Assembly (NCBI RefSeq): GCF_001940785.1
Contig: NZ_MSLS01000006.1
Span: 66,248-130,247, forward strand
Length of the DNA: 64,000 bases
Source: Bacillus sp. MRMR6
GTDB taxonomy: Bacteria; Bacillota; Bacilli; Bacillales; Cytobacillaceae
Direction: 5' to 3'
The notes under the pieces are model-generated. The model was given only the letters and a program-made list of their open reading frames with translations. It was not told the DNA's origin and made no database searches. Position numbers and translations under genes: made by a program. Below are positions 52,304-60,282 of the stretch, one piece after another (position 1 is the stretch's first letter; each line of letters starts with the position of its first letter).

Positions 52304-54316
52304 TTAGTTCATCACCGTTTTAAAAGTTGATACAACATTTTCTACCGTAAATCCATACTCTTGTAATAATTTATCAGCTGGGGCAGAGGCTCCGAATTGG
52401 TTGATCGCAATGACTTTTCCTTGATCACCAATATATTCTCTCCAGCCAATTGATGAGCCCATTTCTACAGCTAGGCGTGCTTTTATATTTTTTGGAAGAA
52501 CACTTTCTTTATACTCAGCAGTTTGCTTCTCAAAACGATCCCAGCTCGGCAAGCTGACAACAGAAACAAGGATTCCTTCTGTCTCGAGTTCCTTTTGTGC
52601 AGCCAATACTAGAGATACTTCAGAACCAGTTGCTAATAACACACCTGTGGCTTCCCCATTTGCTGGTGACACCACATATGCTCCTTTTTTTACACCTTCA
52701 TAAACGGTTTCTTGGTCAAGGCTCAAAGTCGGTAGTCCTTGGCGAGTTAACACAAGTGCTGTTGGTGTGTCTGTGCTTTCAATGGCAAGACGCCATGCTG
52801 CAACGGTTTCCTTCGCTTCCGCTGGACGGATAATGGAAAGACCTGGCATTGCACGAAGGGCTGCCAACTGTTCAACAGGCTCATGTGTTGGCCCATCTTC
52901 ACCAACGGCAATACTATCATGTGTAAATACATACGTAACCGGAAGCTTCATTAACGCAGCAAGACGGATTGCTGGACGTAAATAATCAGAGAACACGAAG
53001 AAGGTTGCTCCAAATACTTTTACACCGCCATGTAGAGCCATACCATTAATTGCTGCACCCATAGCAAATTCGCGAACACCAAACCAAATATTACGTGCTG
53101 CAAAGCTGTCTAAACCATAGTTCTTTTCAGATGTAATAAGAGTTTTATTTGAGCCTGCCAAGTCTGCAGAACCCCCAATTAACTGTGGAATCGCAACAGC
53201 CGCAGCATTTAATGCTTTTCCAGAAGAATCACGGGTAGCAATGGATGTGCCTGCTTCAAAGCTCGGTAATGACTGTTCCCAATTCTCAGGAAGTTTACCT
53301 GCTAAGGCTGCTTCAAATTGCTCTGCAAGTTCTGGATAGTGTCCTTTGTAACTATTGAACAGCTCATTCCAAGCACTTTCCTTTTCTTGACCCGCTTTTG
53401 CAAGCTCTTGATAATGTGCTGTAACCTCTTCTGGTACAAAGAATGGCTCTTCTGCCGTCCAGCCGTAAGCTTCTTTTGTCAATGTGATTTCGGCATCCCC
53501 AAGTGGAGAACCATGTGATGCTGATTTACCAGATTTATTCGGTGAGCCAAAACCAATTACCGTTTTTACTTCAATTAAAGTTGGGCGCTCTAAATCAGCT
53601 TTTGCTTCTTGAAGAGCTTCTTGAATAGCGTCTTGGTCATTTCCGTCCTCCACACGGATCACCTGCCAGCCATACGCTTTAAAACGGTCTTCTACACTTT
53701 CAGAGAAGGATAGATTCAAGTCGCCGTCTAGTGAAATATCATTTGAATCGTACATAACAACCAAGCGGCCTAGCTTTAAGTGGCCAGCAAGTGATGCTGC
53801 CTCTGCCGAAACACCTTCCATTAAGTCCCCGTCACCACATATGCTGTATGTAAAGTGATTAACAATTTCATAGTTTTCTTTATTATAAGTTTCAGCAAGA
53901 TGTCTTTCAGCCATTGCCATACCAACAGCCATTGCAACACCTTGGCCGAGAGGTCCTGTGGTCGCTTCTACTCCAGCAGTATGACCGAATTCTGGATGTC
54001 CAGGAGTTTTACTGCCCCATTGACGGAAATTCTTTAAATCTTCCATCGATACATCGTAACCAAATAGATGGAGCATGCTGTATAAAAGCATAGAGCCATG
54101 GCCTGCAGATAAGACAAAACGGTCACGGTTAAACCAATTTGGATTGAAAGGGTTATGATTCATCTCTTTTGACCATAGAGTATAAGCCATTGGTGCAGCC
54201 CCCATCGGCATTCCAGGGTGACCAGAATTCGCTTTTTGAATGGCATCAATTGATAATGTACGGATGCTGTTAATCGCTAGTTGATCAATTTTGGTTTCAT
54301 TTACTAGTGTTGTCAT
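52304..54316 (-). CDS. tkt: Transketolase
   Basis: The 670-residue thiamine-diphosphate enzyme transfers two-carbon units between ketose and aldose phosphates. [35 protein letters not shown], the [35 protein letters not shown] thiamine motif and [19 protein letters not shown] are all intact. It lies at the end of the nickel-epimerase/gluconokinase gene run, which fits entry of the sugar acid into the pentose phosphate pathway. It may also be the main copy, since only one is visible here. GGGGC precedes the ATG. Confidence 0.95.
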   Translation of the reverse strand: MTTLVNETKIDQLAINSIRTLSIDAIQKANSGHPGMPMGAAPMAYTLWSKEMNHNPFNPNWFNRDRFVLSAGHGSMLLYSMLHLFGYDVSMEDLKNFRQWGSKTPGHPEFGHTAGVEATTGPLGQGVAMAVGMAMAERHLAETYNKENYEIVNHFTYSICGDGDLMEGVSAEAASLAGHLKLGRLVVMYDSNDISLDGDLNLSFSESVEDRFKAYGWQVIRVEDGNDQDAIQEALQEAKADLERPTLIEVKTVIGFGSPNKSGKSASHGSPLGDAEITLTKEAYGWTAEEPFFVPEEVTAHYQELAKAGQEKESAWNELFNSYKGHYPELAEQFEAALAGKLPENWEQSLPSFEAGTSIATRDSSGKALNAAAVAIPQLIGGSADLAGSNKTLITSEKNYGLDSFAARNIWFGVREFAMGAAINGMALHGGVKVFGATFFVFSDYLRPAIRLAALMKLPVTYVFTHDSIAVGEDGPTHEPVEQLAALRAMPGLSIIRPAEAKETVAAWRLAIESTDTPTALVLTRQGLPTLSLDQETVYEGVKKGAYVVSPANGEATGVLLATGSEVSLVLAAQKELETEGILVSVVSLPSWDRFEKQTAEYKESVLPKNIKARLAVEMGSSIGWREYIGDQGKVIAINQFGASAPADKLLQEYGFTVENVVSTFKTVMN

Positions 54317-54382
54317 TTTTTTAGCCCCTATTCTATTAAAATCTTAATCTACTATCCTTGGAGAGACTAGAAAGGTTTTAGT

Positions 54383-54859
54383 TCACCTTTCTTGGTTTAA
54401 AGCCTTCCAAACTTGCTCATAGACCTTTTTCAAAGGAACTTGATACTGTTTGGCAATCGCTTTACACTCATCATATTCTGGAGCATGCTGCACGGATTGT
54501 CCATCTAACATACCTTCTTTAACCGTCACTTCGCCCCACTCGGTGGATACTTTTATATATCTGCGTTCGAGTCGGTGCACCGTTAGCGGGTAATACCGAA
54601 CACCGAGCGTGGTCGTTTCATGAAAAAGAATTTCTCTCATTTTGTGAACATTGTTGCGAGAACATAGAAGCTGCAGTAAAACACCCGGGCGGTTTTTTTT
54701 CATATAAATGGGTGTATAGTAAACATCATTCGCCCCAGCCTCAAAAAGCAGGTCCATCACATAACCAAGCCATTCTCCAGGAATGTCATCGAGATTCACT
54801 TCCATTTTCAGCATTTGGTTATCGATATGTTCAAAATCAGGAGGACGGTTTGTTTCCAT
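54383..54859 (-). CDS. larC2: LarC C-terminal part (LarC2), nickel insertion for NPN cofactor
   Basis: About 158 residues match the C-terminal half of LarC (DUF111): MLKMEVNLDDIPGEWLGYVMDLLFEAGANDVYYTPIYMKKNRPGVLLQLLC is diagnostic. LarC uses CTP to insert nickel into pyridinium-3,5-bisthiocarboxylate mononucleotide. The frame is the same as larC1, separated from it by one TAA and 21 bases. AAAGGAG lies before two adjacent ATGs (54862, 54859), so it can be translated independently. In Lactiplantibacillus plantarum the two halves are joined by programmed frameshifting; here that is not possible because no frame change is needed. Confidence 0.88.
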   Translation of the reverse strand: METNRPPDFEHIDNQMLKMEVNLDDIPGEWLGYVMDLLFEAGANDVYYTPIYMKKNRPGVLLQLLCSRNNVHKMREILFHETTTLGVRYYPLTVHRLERRYIKVSTEWGEVTVKEGMLDGQSVQHAPEYDECKAIAKQYQVPLKKVYEQVWKALNQER

Positions 54860-54898
54860 CATGCATGCTCCTTTCATGTGTCCCCAGGAAAAGTTTTC

Positions 54899-55924
54899 TT
54901 ATTGTCCAATGATAACACGAAGTACATTCGGATGTGTTGAAAATGTCTTGGTGCCAGCTCCATAGCCAATCGCCTCAACCCTCATCGACGGAAGAGTACA
55001 AAATTCTTCTGCTAAGACTGCAACGATTGCAGCACCTGTCGGAGTGGTTAATTCACCGCGGATGGTGGTCTGCTCAAGCGGCACTCCTTTTAAGATCTCA
55101 AGTGTTGCCGGTGCAGGGACAGGGTAAATCCCATGGTCTATATGAATTTTCCCGAATCCTACAGGTACAGATGATGCTTTTACGACAGGGTTACCTAATT
55201 GTTCGAGTAAAATCGCTGCTCCAACGATATCAATAATAGAATCAACTGCGCCTACTTCATGAAAATGTACCTTTTCTAGTGGAATTCCATGAATTAAGCC
55301 TTCTGCCTCACCAATTTTCTTGAAAATTTTCAAGGCAAGGGTTTCTACTTGCTCTGAAAATCCAGCACTTTTAATGAGATGAACAATTTCACTATACGCA
55401 CGATGATCGTGGTGGTGATGGTGAGTGTCGCTATGCCCATGATCATGATGGTGTTCATGAGTGTCGCTATGCCCATGATCATGATGGTGTTCATGAGTGT
55501 GGCTGTGCCCATGATCATGATGGTGTTCATGAGTATGGCTGTGCTCAAGGTCGTGAGTGTGTTCATGTGTATGGCTGTGCTCAGGGTCGTGAGTGTGTTC
55601 ATGTGTATGGCTGTGCTCAGGGTCGTGAGTGTGTTTATGTGTATGGCTGTGCTCAGGGTCGTGAGTGTGTTCATGTGTGTGGCTGTGCTCAGGGTCGTGA
55701 GTGTGTTCATGTGTGTGGTGGTCATTTATGAGCACTACATCAAACTTCGTACTAGTTATTCCATTTTTAATGACCTTGGTCCATTTCAATTCATACTCAT
55801 CTTCAAGCTTCAGCTTATTTAACTCTTTGGCAAGATGATTGGGATTGGCTCCTGCATCAATAAGAGCCCCGATTACCATATCACCGCTAATTCCTGAAAA
55901 ACAATCAAAATAAAGTGTCTTCAT
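54899..55924 (-). CDS. larC1: LarC N-terminal part (LarC1) with expanded histidine-rich insert
   Basis: The start MKTLYFDCFSGISGDMVIGALIDAGA is the LarC signature. It is followed by the GAVDSIIDIVGAAILLEQL and ELTTPTGAAIVAVLAEEF blocks of the family. Between them is an insert (about residues 69-174 of this start) that is roughly half histidine, made of 12-residue repeats such as HTHDPEHSHTHE, likely to bind or store nickel. The ATG at 55924 has AGAGGGG seven bases upstream and overlaps larB. It ends in TAA directly before larC2 in the same frame. Confidence 0.9.
   Translation of the reverse strand: MKTLYFDCFSGISGDMVIGALIDAGANPNHLAKELNKLKLEDEYELKWTKVIKNGITSTKFDVVLINDHHTHEHTHDPEHSHTHEHTHDPEHSHTHKHTHDPEHSHTHEHTHDPEHSHTHEHTHDLEHSHTHEHHHDHGHSHTHEHHHDHGHSDTHEHHHDHGHSDTHHHHHDHRAYSEIVHLIKSAGFSEQVETLALKIFKKIGEAEGLIHGIPLEKVHFHEVGAVDSIIDIVGAAILLEQLGNPVVKASSVPVGFGKIHIDHGIYPVPAPATLEILKGVPLEQTTIRGELTTPTGAAIVAVLAEEFCTLPSMRVEAIGYGAGTKTFSTHPNVLRVIIGQ
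55410..55720 (-). repeat. 36-bp coding minisatellite in larC1
   Basis: The phase marker GTTCAT (GTTTAT once) recurs at 55453, 55489, 55525, 55561, 55597, 55633, 55669 and 55705, an exact 36-base period that keeps the reading frame. It encodes the His-rich 12-residue units. Two sub-families exist: DPEHSHTHEHTH and HHHDHGHSHTHE types. Confidence 0.9.
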
Positions 55925-56675
55925 TCTTTGCCCCTCTTTGTGCAATTTGGTCGATTAATACAGCGTTATATCCTCCACCAAAACCATTATCAATATTTAC
56001 GACACTGATTCCGGAGGCACACGAGTTTAACATTGTAAGTAAAGCAGATAACCCGTTGAAGTTCGCTCCGTACCCAACACTAGTTGGAACAGCAATTACC
56101 GGGTGCGAGACGAGACCGCCTACTACGCTTGGTAACGCCCCTTCCATTCCGGCTACCACAACTGAGACCGTTGCGTTTTGAATTTCTTCCGCATGACTTA
56201 GAAGGCGGTGAATTCCAGCAACACCTACATCATATATACGGTGGACTTTGCTCCCAAGAATCTCTGCGGTGACGGCTGCTTCCTCCGCCACTCTTAAATC
56301 CGAAGTGCCCGCAGCCACCACAGCAATGTAACCTTGATGGTCCCGCTTTATATCGGTCTCATCCTGCCAGGATAGAATTTGTGCAACCTCGTGATAACGA
56401 AATTCCGGACAAGCCGCCTGAACGACTGCTGCTTTCTCGTTTGATATTCTTGTGACCATTACTTGGCTGTTCCTCACCCGCAACGACTGTATAATAGCGA
56501 TAATCTGCTCTGCCGTCTTCCCTTCACCAAAGACCACCTCAGGAAAGCCCTGTCGTTTTTTTCGATGATGATCAACCTTTGCAAATCCCAAATCTTCAAA
56601 AGTTGCTAGTTGTTTCTTTGCATCTTCAATACTAAGGGTACCTTTTTGGACTTGTTCTAAAATGTCTTCAAGCAC
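55905..56675 (-). CDS. larB: NaAD carboxylase/hydrolase LarB (NPN cofactor)
   Basis: The 256-residue protein has a C-terminal PurE-like domain: AVVAAGTSDLRVAEEAAVTAEILG, RIYDVGVAGIHRLL, VVVAGMEGALPSVVGGLVSHPVIAVPTSVGYGANFNGLSALLTML. LarB carboxylates and hydrolyses nicotinic acid adenine dinucleotide in the first step of nickel-pincer nucleotide synthesis. It overlaps larC1 by 20 bases. The 302 bases upstream, between it and the gluconokinase gene, are mostly tandem repeats. Confidence 0.94.
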   Translation of the reverse strand: MLEDILEQVQKGTLSIEDAKKQLATFEDLGFAKVDHHRKKRQGFPEVVFGEGKTAEQIIAIIQSLRVRNSQVMVTRISNEKAAVVQAACPEFRYHEVAQILSWQDETDIKRDHQGYIAVVAAGTSDLRVAEEAAVTAEILGSKVHRIYDVGVAGIHRLLSHAEEIQNATVSVVVAGMEGALPSVVGGLVSHPVIAVPTSVGYGANFNGLSALLTMLNSCASGISVVNIDNGFGGGYNAVLIDQIAQRGAKNEDTLF

Positions 56676-56758
56676 ACGAATCCCCCTTTATTTCAATAAT
56701 AAGTATCAGGCCTGATGGACGCTCCAAGAGGACTGATTGCAACATTTTCAACCACTTT

Positions 56759-56932
56759 CGACTTTTTCTTCCAGCACGGGCAACAGGGGACTCCTTTGGT
56801 TACCTTGCCCTCACTTTTTCATCCAGCACGGGCATCAGGGGACTCCTTTGGTTACCTTGCCCTCACTTTTTCGTACAGCACGGGCATCAGTTGACTCCTT
56901 TGGTTACCTTGCTCTCACTTTGCTACATGAAC
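56759..56932. repeat. 52-bp tandem repeat, about 3.3 copies
   Basis: CAGCACGGGCA recurs at 56772, 56824 and 56876 (52-base period). The rest of each unit is ACTCCTTTGGTTACCTTG and CTCACTTT. It fills most of the gap between larB and the gluconokinase gene. It has the same period as the array at 20941 but no evident sequence similarity beyond the period. Confidence 0.9.
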
Positions 56933-56977
56933 GCTCCATGAGAACCGAGTTCAACATCCCATTCCATACTCTTACTA

Positions 56978-58450
56978 TTAAAAATGCTTTGCAATGTCTC
57001 TGGCAAGTTTTTCATAGTTTTCATATAAAGCTTGATACACCTTACTGCTATCTTTATTAGGCAACACTGGTGAACCCATAGGAATATTTTCTTTAATCTC
57101 TTCAAATGAATTAGCTCTGCCAGTGGCTACTAACGCTGTCCAGGCAGCACCCCATGCTGCACTGTGATGACTTTCTGAAACATAAATTTCGGCACCAAAT
57201 AGATCAGCCAACATCTGCATCCATAACCTAGACCGTGACAAGCCGCCATTCACATAAATCTTTTTTGGCTCACCCGCTAATCTTTCCAGTGCTTTTCCGA
57301 TCTGATAGAGATTAAAGGTGATGCCTTCTAGGACGGCACGAATAAAATGTTCCTTTTTATGAGTAATCGTTACTCCGTAGAAATTTCCTTTTGCGCGCTG
57401 GTTCCAGAGTGGAGCTCGTTCTCCATTCAGATATGGCAGAAACACCATTCCATCTGCACCTGGAGCTACTTTTTCAGCATCTGCTAAAAATTCACCAAAG
57501 TCTTGTTTGTCATTAAGAAGGTCCTTCAGCCATTGCAAAGCAATACCGCCATTATTCGTAGGTCCGCCAATAATCGAAGAATCTGCTGTAAACGAATAGC
57601 AAAAGGTCTCACGGTTTTCATCCATTTTTACACCATTAGTAATTTGACGAATGGCCCCGCTTGTTCCAACAGAAATAGCCACTTCTCCTGGTAGAATTGC
57701 CCCAATCCCTAAGTTGGCCAGCTGTCCGTCTGCTGCTCCTATTACAAATGGCAGGTTTCGGTTTATGCCTATTTCATCAGCAAGCTCAGCCTTAATTTCT
57801 GTCAGAATTTCTGTCGGTGGGACAATCTTTGAGAGCTGGTCTCTATGAACGCCTATTAGTTCTAATAATTCTTGATCCCAATCCAGCTTGTCCGGGTTAA
57901 ATAATCCAGTTGCCGATGCCATAGAGTAATCAATTACTCTTTGATCAAACCAACGCAAACAAAGATATTCCTTAATGGACATAAAGTAGGAAGCCTCTTG
58001 AAACGGCTCGTACCCGTTTTCATTCATCCATAATAATTTTAAGAATGGTGTCATGGGATGAATCGGGGTTCCTGTTCTCGCATAGACATCGTTTCCGATG
58101 GTCGCTTGAATTTTTTCAGCCTGTGGATAGCTCCTTCCATCTGCCCAAATTAGTGCTGGAGAGAGCGGGAGCCCTTCCTTATTTACACAAATGATCGAAT
58201 GCATCGCGGCTGAGAATCCTAGTGCTGCGATGTCATCCTTACTGACCTTTGCTTTTTCTAAGGCAGTGCGAATGGCAAGGACCGCAGAACGTTCAATTTC
58301 AACCGGATCCTGTTCTACCCAACCTTGCTGCGGGTAATAGGAGGTGTTCATTTTCTCCTCTTCAGCAATTAGCTTTCCATTTAGGTTAAAGACACATGCT
58401 TTTACACTAGTTGTCCCAATATCAAGTCCTATACAATAGTCTCTTGGCAT
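56978..58450 (-). CDS. gntK: Gluconokinase (FGGY family)
   Basis: The 490-residue FGGY carbohydrate kinase has CIGLDIGTTSVKACVFN (phosphate 1), PALIWADGRS, VIGAADGQLANLGIGAILPGEVAISVGTSGAIR (phosphate 2 region) and FLPYLNGERAPLWNQRAKGNFYGV. The layout is that of B. subtilis GntK, which makes 6-phosphogluconate. Xylulokinase-type specificity cannot be excluded. The M3 start at 58450 is supported by AAAAGGAAG eight bases upstream; an ATG at 58456 is also possible. A terminator-like hairpin lies between it and larE. Confidence 0.88.
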   Translation of the reverse strand: MPRDYCIGLDIGTTSVKACVFNLNGKLIAEEEKMNTSYYPQQGWVEQDPVEIERSAVLAIRTALEKAKVSKDDIAALGFSAAMHSIICVNKEGLPLSPALIWADGRSYPQAEKIQATIGNDVYARTGTPIHPMTPFLKLLWMNENGYEPFQEASYFMSIKEYLCLRWFDQRVIDYSMASATGLFNPDKLDWDQELLELIGVHRDQLSKIVPPTEILTEIKAELADEIGINRNLPFVIGAADGQLANLGIGAILPGEVAISVGTSGAIRQITNGVKMDENRETFCYSFTADSSIIGGPTNNGGIALQWLKDLLNDKQDFGEFLADAEKVAPGADGMVFLPYLNGERAPLWNQRAKGNFYGVTITHKKEHFIRAVLEGITFNLYQIGKALERLAGEPKKIYVNGGLSRSRLWMQMLADLFGAEIYVSESHHSAAWGAAWTALVATGRANSFEEIKENIPMGSPVLPNKDSSKVYQALYENYEKLARDIAKHF

Positions 58451-58495
58451 GATCATCTTCCTTTTCCCTCACAATTTTCTCTATGCTAAAACAAA

Positions 58496-58519
58496 AGGCC
58501 TTGGGGTTCACCCAAAGCC
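58496..58519 (-). terminator. Intrinsic terminator between larE and gntK
   Basis: Leftward, GGCTTTGGG pairs with CCCAAGGCC (one G-U) and is followed by TTTTGTTTT. It would split the run into larA-SDR-larE and gntK-larB-larC-tkt, or act as an attenuator. Confidence 0.75.
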
Positions 58520-58545
58520 ATCTGTTTTAGGCTGTATAAAAAACT

Positions 58546-59346
58546 TTATGATAATACTTTATTCATACTTCCGCTCTTATACCCTATTAAATCTAACGTA
58601 ATATATTTATAACCATATTCCTGAAAAGCGTGGACAATGGAGTCATGATACTCAAGAACCGTCTTCATGTCATTTGGCTCTACTTCAATTCTTGCGATAT
58701 CTTGATGTGTCCGCACCCGTACCTGGCGAATATGAAGATTTTTCAGGTAAGCTTCTGCCTTTTCTACCTTTGTCAGCTTTTCTTTTGTAATGTACTCTCC
58801 ATAAGCAATTCTAGACGATAAACAAGCAAATGACGGCTTATTCCAGGTTGGCAGGTCAAATTGCTGTGACAGCTCCCTAATTTCCTGCTTAAATAGATTC
58901 GCTTCAAGCAGCGGTCCGCGAATGCCCTTTTCCTTTGCGGCCTTCATTCCAGGGCGGTGCTCATTCAAATCGTCTGCAATCACACCGTACACCACATTCC
59001 GAAAGCCCTTTTGTTCCAAAACGGGAAGAATATGATCGAATAAACTGCTTTTACAAAAATAACAACGGTTTCGATCGTTCTCAGCATACCCTGGGATAGC
59101 TAGTTCAGAAGTCTCAATCACTTGATGCTTCGCTCCGATTTTTTCTGCTAAGATTTTTGCTTCTTCAAGCTCACTAGAGGGATATGTCTCAGAATCCGCC
59201 GTAACTGCGAGGACTTTGTCAGGACCAAGTGTGCTGACAGCGGCCTGTAACAGAAACGTACTATCCACTCCACCTGAGAAGGCAACAACCACTGATTCCA
59301 TTTCTCGAAGAATAGACTGCAATTTTTGATATTTCTCTGTTAACAC
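58546..59346 (-). CDS. larE: Sulfur transferase LarE (NPN cofactor)
   Basis: This PP-loop ATP pyrophosphatase has VVAFSGGVDST, then ENDRNRCYFCKSSLF, and NKPSFACLSSRIAYGE. The cysteine of ACLSSR corresponds to the sacrificial sulfur-donor cysteine of L. plantarum LarE. The additional CYFC pair suggests the three-cysteine type that can hold an iron-sulfur cluster. The GTG at 59346 is preferred because AAGGGAG lies eight bases upstream; the ATG at 59364 has no ribosome binding site. The protein is about 266 residues. Confidence 0.93.
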   Translation of the reverse strand: MLTEKYQKLQSILREMESVVVAFSGGVDSTFLLQAAVSTLGPDKVLAVTADSETYPSSELEEAKILAEKIGAKHQVIETSELAIPGYAENDRNRCYFCKSSLFDHILPVLEQKGFRNVVYGVIADDLNEHRPGMKAAKEKGIRGPLLEANLFKQEIRELSQQFDLPTWNKPSFACLSSRIAYGEYITKEKLTKVEKAEAYLKNLHIRQVRVRTHQDIARIEVEPNDMKTVLEYHDSIVHAFQEYGYKYITLDLIGYKSGSMNKVLS

Positions 59347-59434
59347 CGTCTCATCTCCCTTCATGATGTACTTTAAAAAAGGAATTCCTGATATATCAGC
59401 ATTTTAACAGATACAATCAAAATCCCCCATAATT

Positions 59435-59473
59435 CCAGCCATTGATAATTTATTTGGCTGGACAATAAATTAT
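59435..59473 (-). other. Alternative intercistronic hairpins between SDR gene and larE
   Basis: ATAATTTATT / AATAAATTAT (10 bp, 59445-59454 with 59464-59473) and CCAGCCA / TGGCTGG (7 bp, 59435-59441 with 59455-59461) overlap and cannot form together. No T-run follows. This may be a processing or attenuating structure. Confidence 0.4.
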
Positions 59474-59482
59474 GTCCTTTGA

Positions 59483-60253
59483 TTAAATGGTCATCGCTCC
59501 AAAACCGCCATCTACACGGATTAACGCTCCTGTCACAAAGCTCGAAGCCTTATCCGATGCCAGCCAAACCGTCGCTCCCTGCAGTTCTTCTGCTTCCCCA
59601 AAGCGCTGCATCGGAGTATGTCTCATAATGGATTCGATTCGGTCAGGATCTAATATTTTGCGGTTTTGTTCCGCTGGGAAGAATCCAGGAATAATTGCAT
59701 TTACACGAATACCATTTGGAGCAAATTCACGTGCTAAGAACTGAGTCACACTGTTTAAACCTGCTTTTGATACGGAATAAGTAAATACTCTTGAAAGCGG
59801 AGTGGTGGATGATACAGAAGAAATATTAATAATACTTCCTTGTCGCTCCTGCTCAATCATTCTTTTTGCAAAGATCTGGCAGGTTAACACAATCCCTTTC
59901 AAGTTAATATCCATTATTTTATCGTACTCGTCCATACCAAGTTCAAAAAATGGTGTCGGACTGTTGGTACCTGGTGCATTCAACAAAACATCCCAGCCGC
60001 CAGACCACTTTTCAATTTCATCTGCCACTTGAAGCAACGACTCCTTTGAACTGACATCCGCAGAAAAGGCCTTCGCTTCTCCACCCTCGTTAATGATTTC
60101 TTTTACCACTTCTTCTGCTGTCTGTAAGTTACGGCCCACAATAGCAACCTTCGCCCCGTGTGCTGCTAATCCTTTGGCCATTGCTGAACCCAACACACCA
60201 TTTCCACCGATTGCAACTGCTGTTTTCCCCGTTAAATCAAATAGATTCATCAT
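59483..60253 (-). CDS. SDR-family dehydrogenase, possibly D-mannonate oxidoreductase
   Basis: The 256-residue short-chain dehydrogenase has AIGGNGVLGSAMAKGLAAHGAK (cofactor loop), LLNAPGTN (NNAG-like), INISSVSS and YSVSKAG (catalytic Ser-Tyr-Lys) and a GGFGAM tail. The GGNGVLGSAMAK form resembles SDR-type D-mannonate oxidoreductases (UxuB/YjmF) and gluconate 5-dehydrogenases. It lies between the LarA-family gene and larE. The direction and the C-atom oxidised are unknown. Confidence 0.85.
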   Translation of the reverse strand: MMNLFDLTGKTAVAIGGNGVLGSAMAKGLAAHGAKVAIVGRNLQTAEEVVKEIINEGGEAKAFSADVSSKESLLQVADEIEKWSGGWDVLLNAPGTNSPTPFFELGMDEYDKIMDINLKGIVLTCQIFAKRMIEQERQGSIINISSVSSTTPLSRVFTYSVSKAGLNSVTQFLAREFAPNGIRVNAIIPGFFPAEQNRKILDPDRIESIMRHTPMQRFGEAEELQGATVWLASDKASSFVTGALIRVDGGFGAMTI

Positions 60254-60282
60254 GTCTACTCTCCCCTTAATCGTCTGTTTTT

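Noticed and set aside
55379..55822. Long plus-strand frame rich in Met and Val opposite larC1
   Set aside because: It is the antisense shadow of the His-rich 36-bp repeats and has no ribosome binding site.
56737..57060. Plus-strand frame of 107 codons over the 52-bp repeats
   Set aside because: 52 is not a multiple of three, so units are read in different frames; there is no codon conservation or ribosome binding site, and it runs into gntK antisense.
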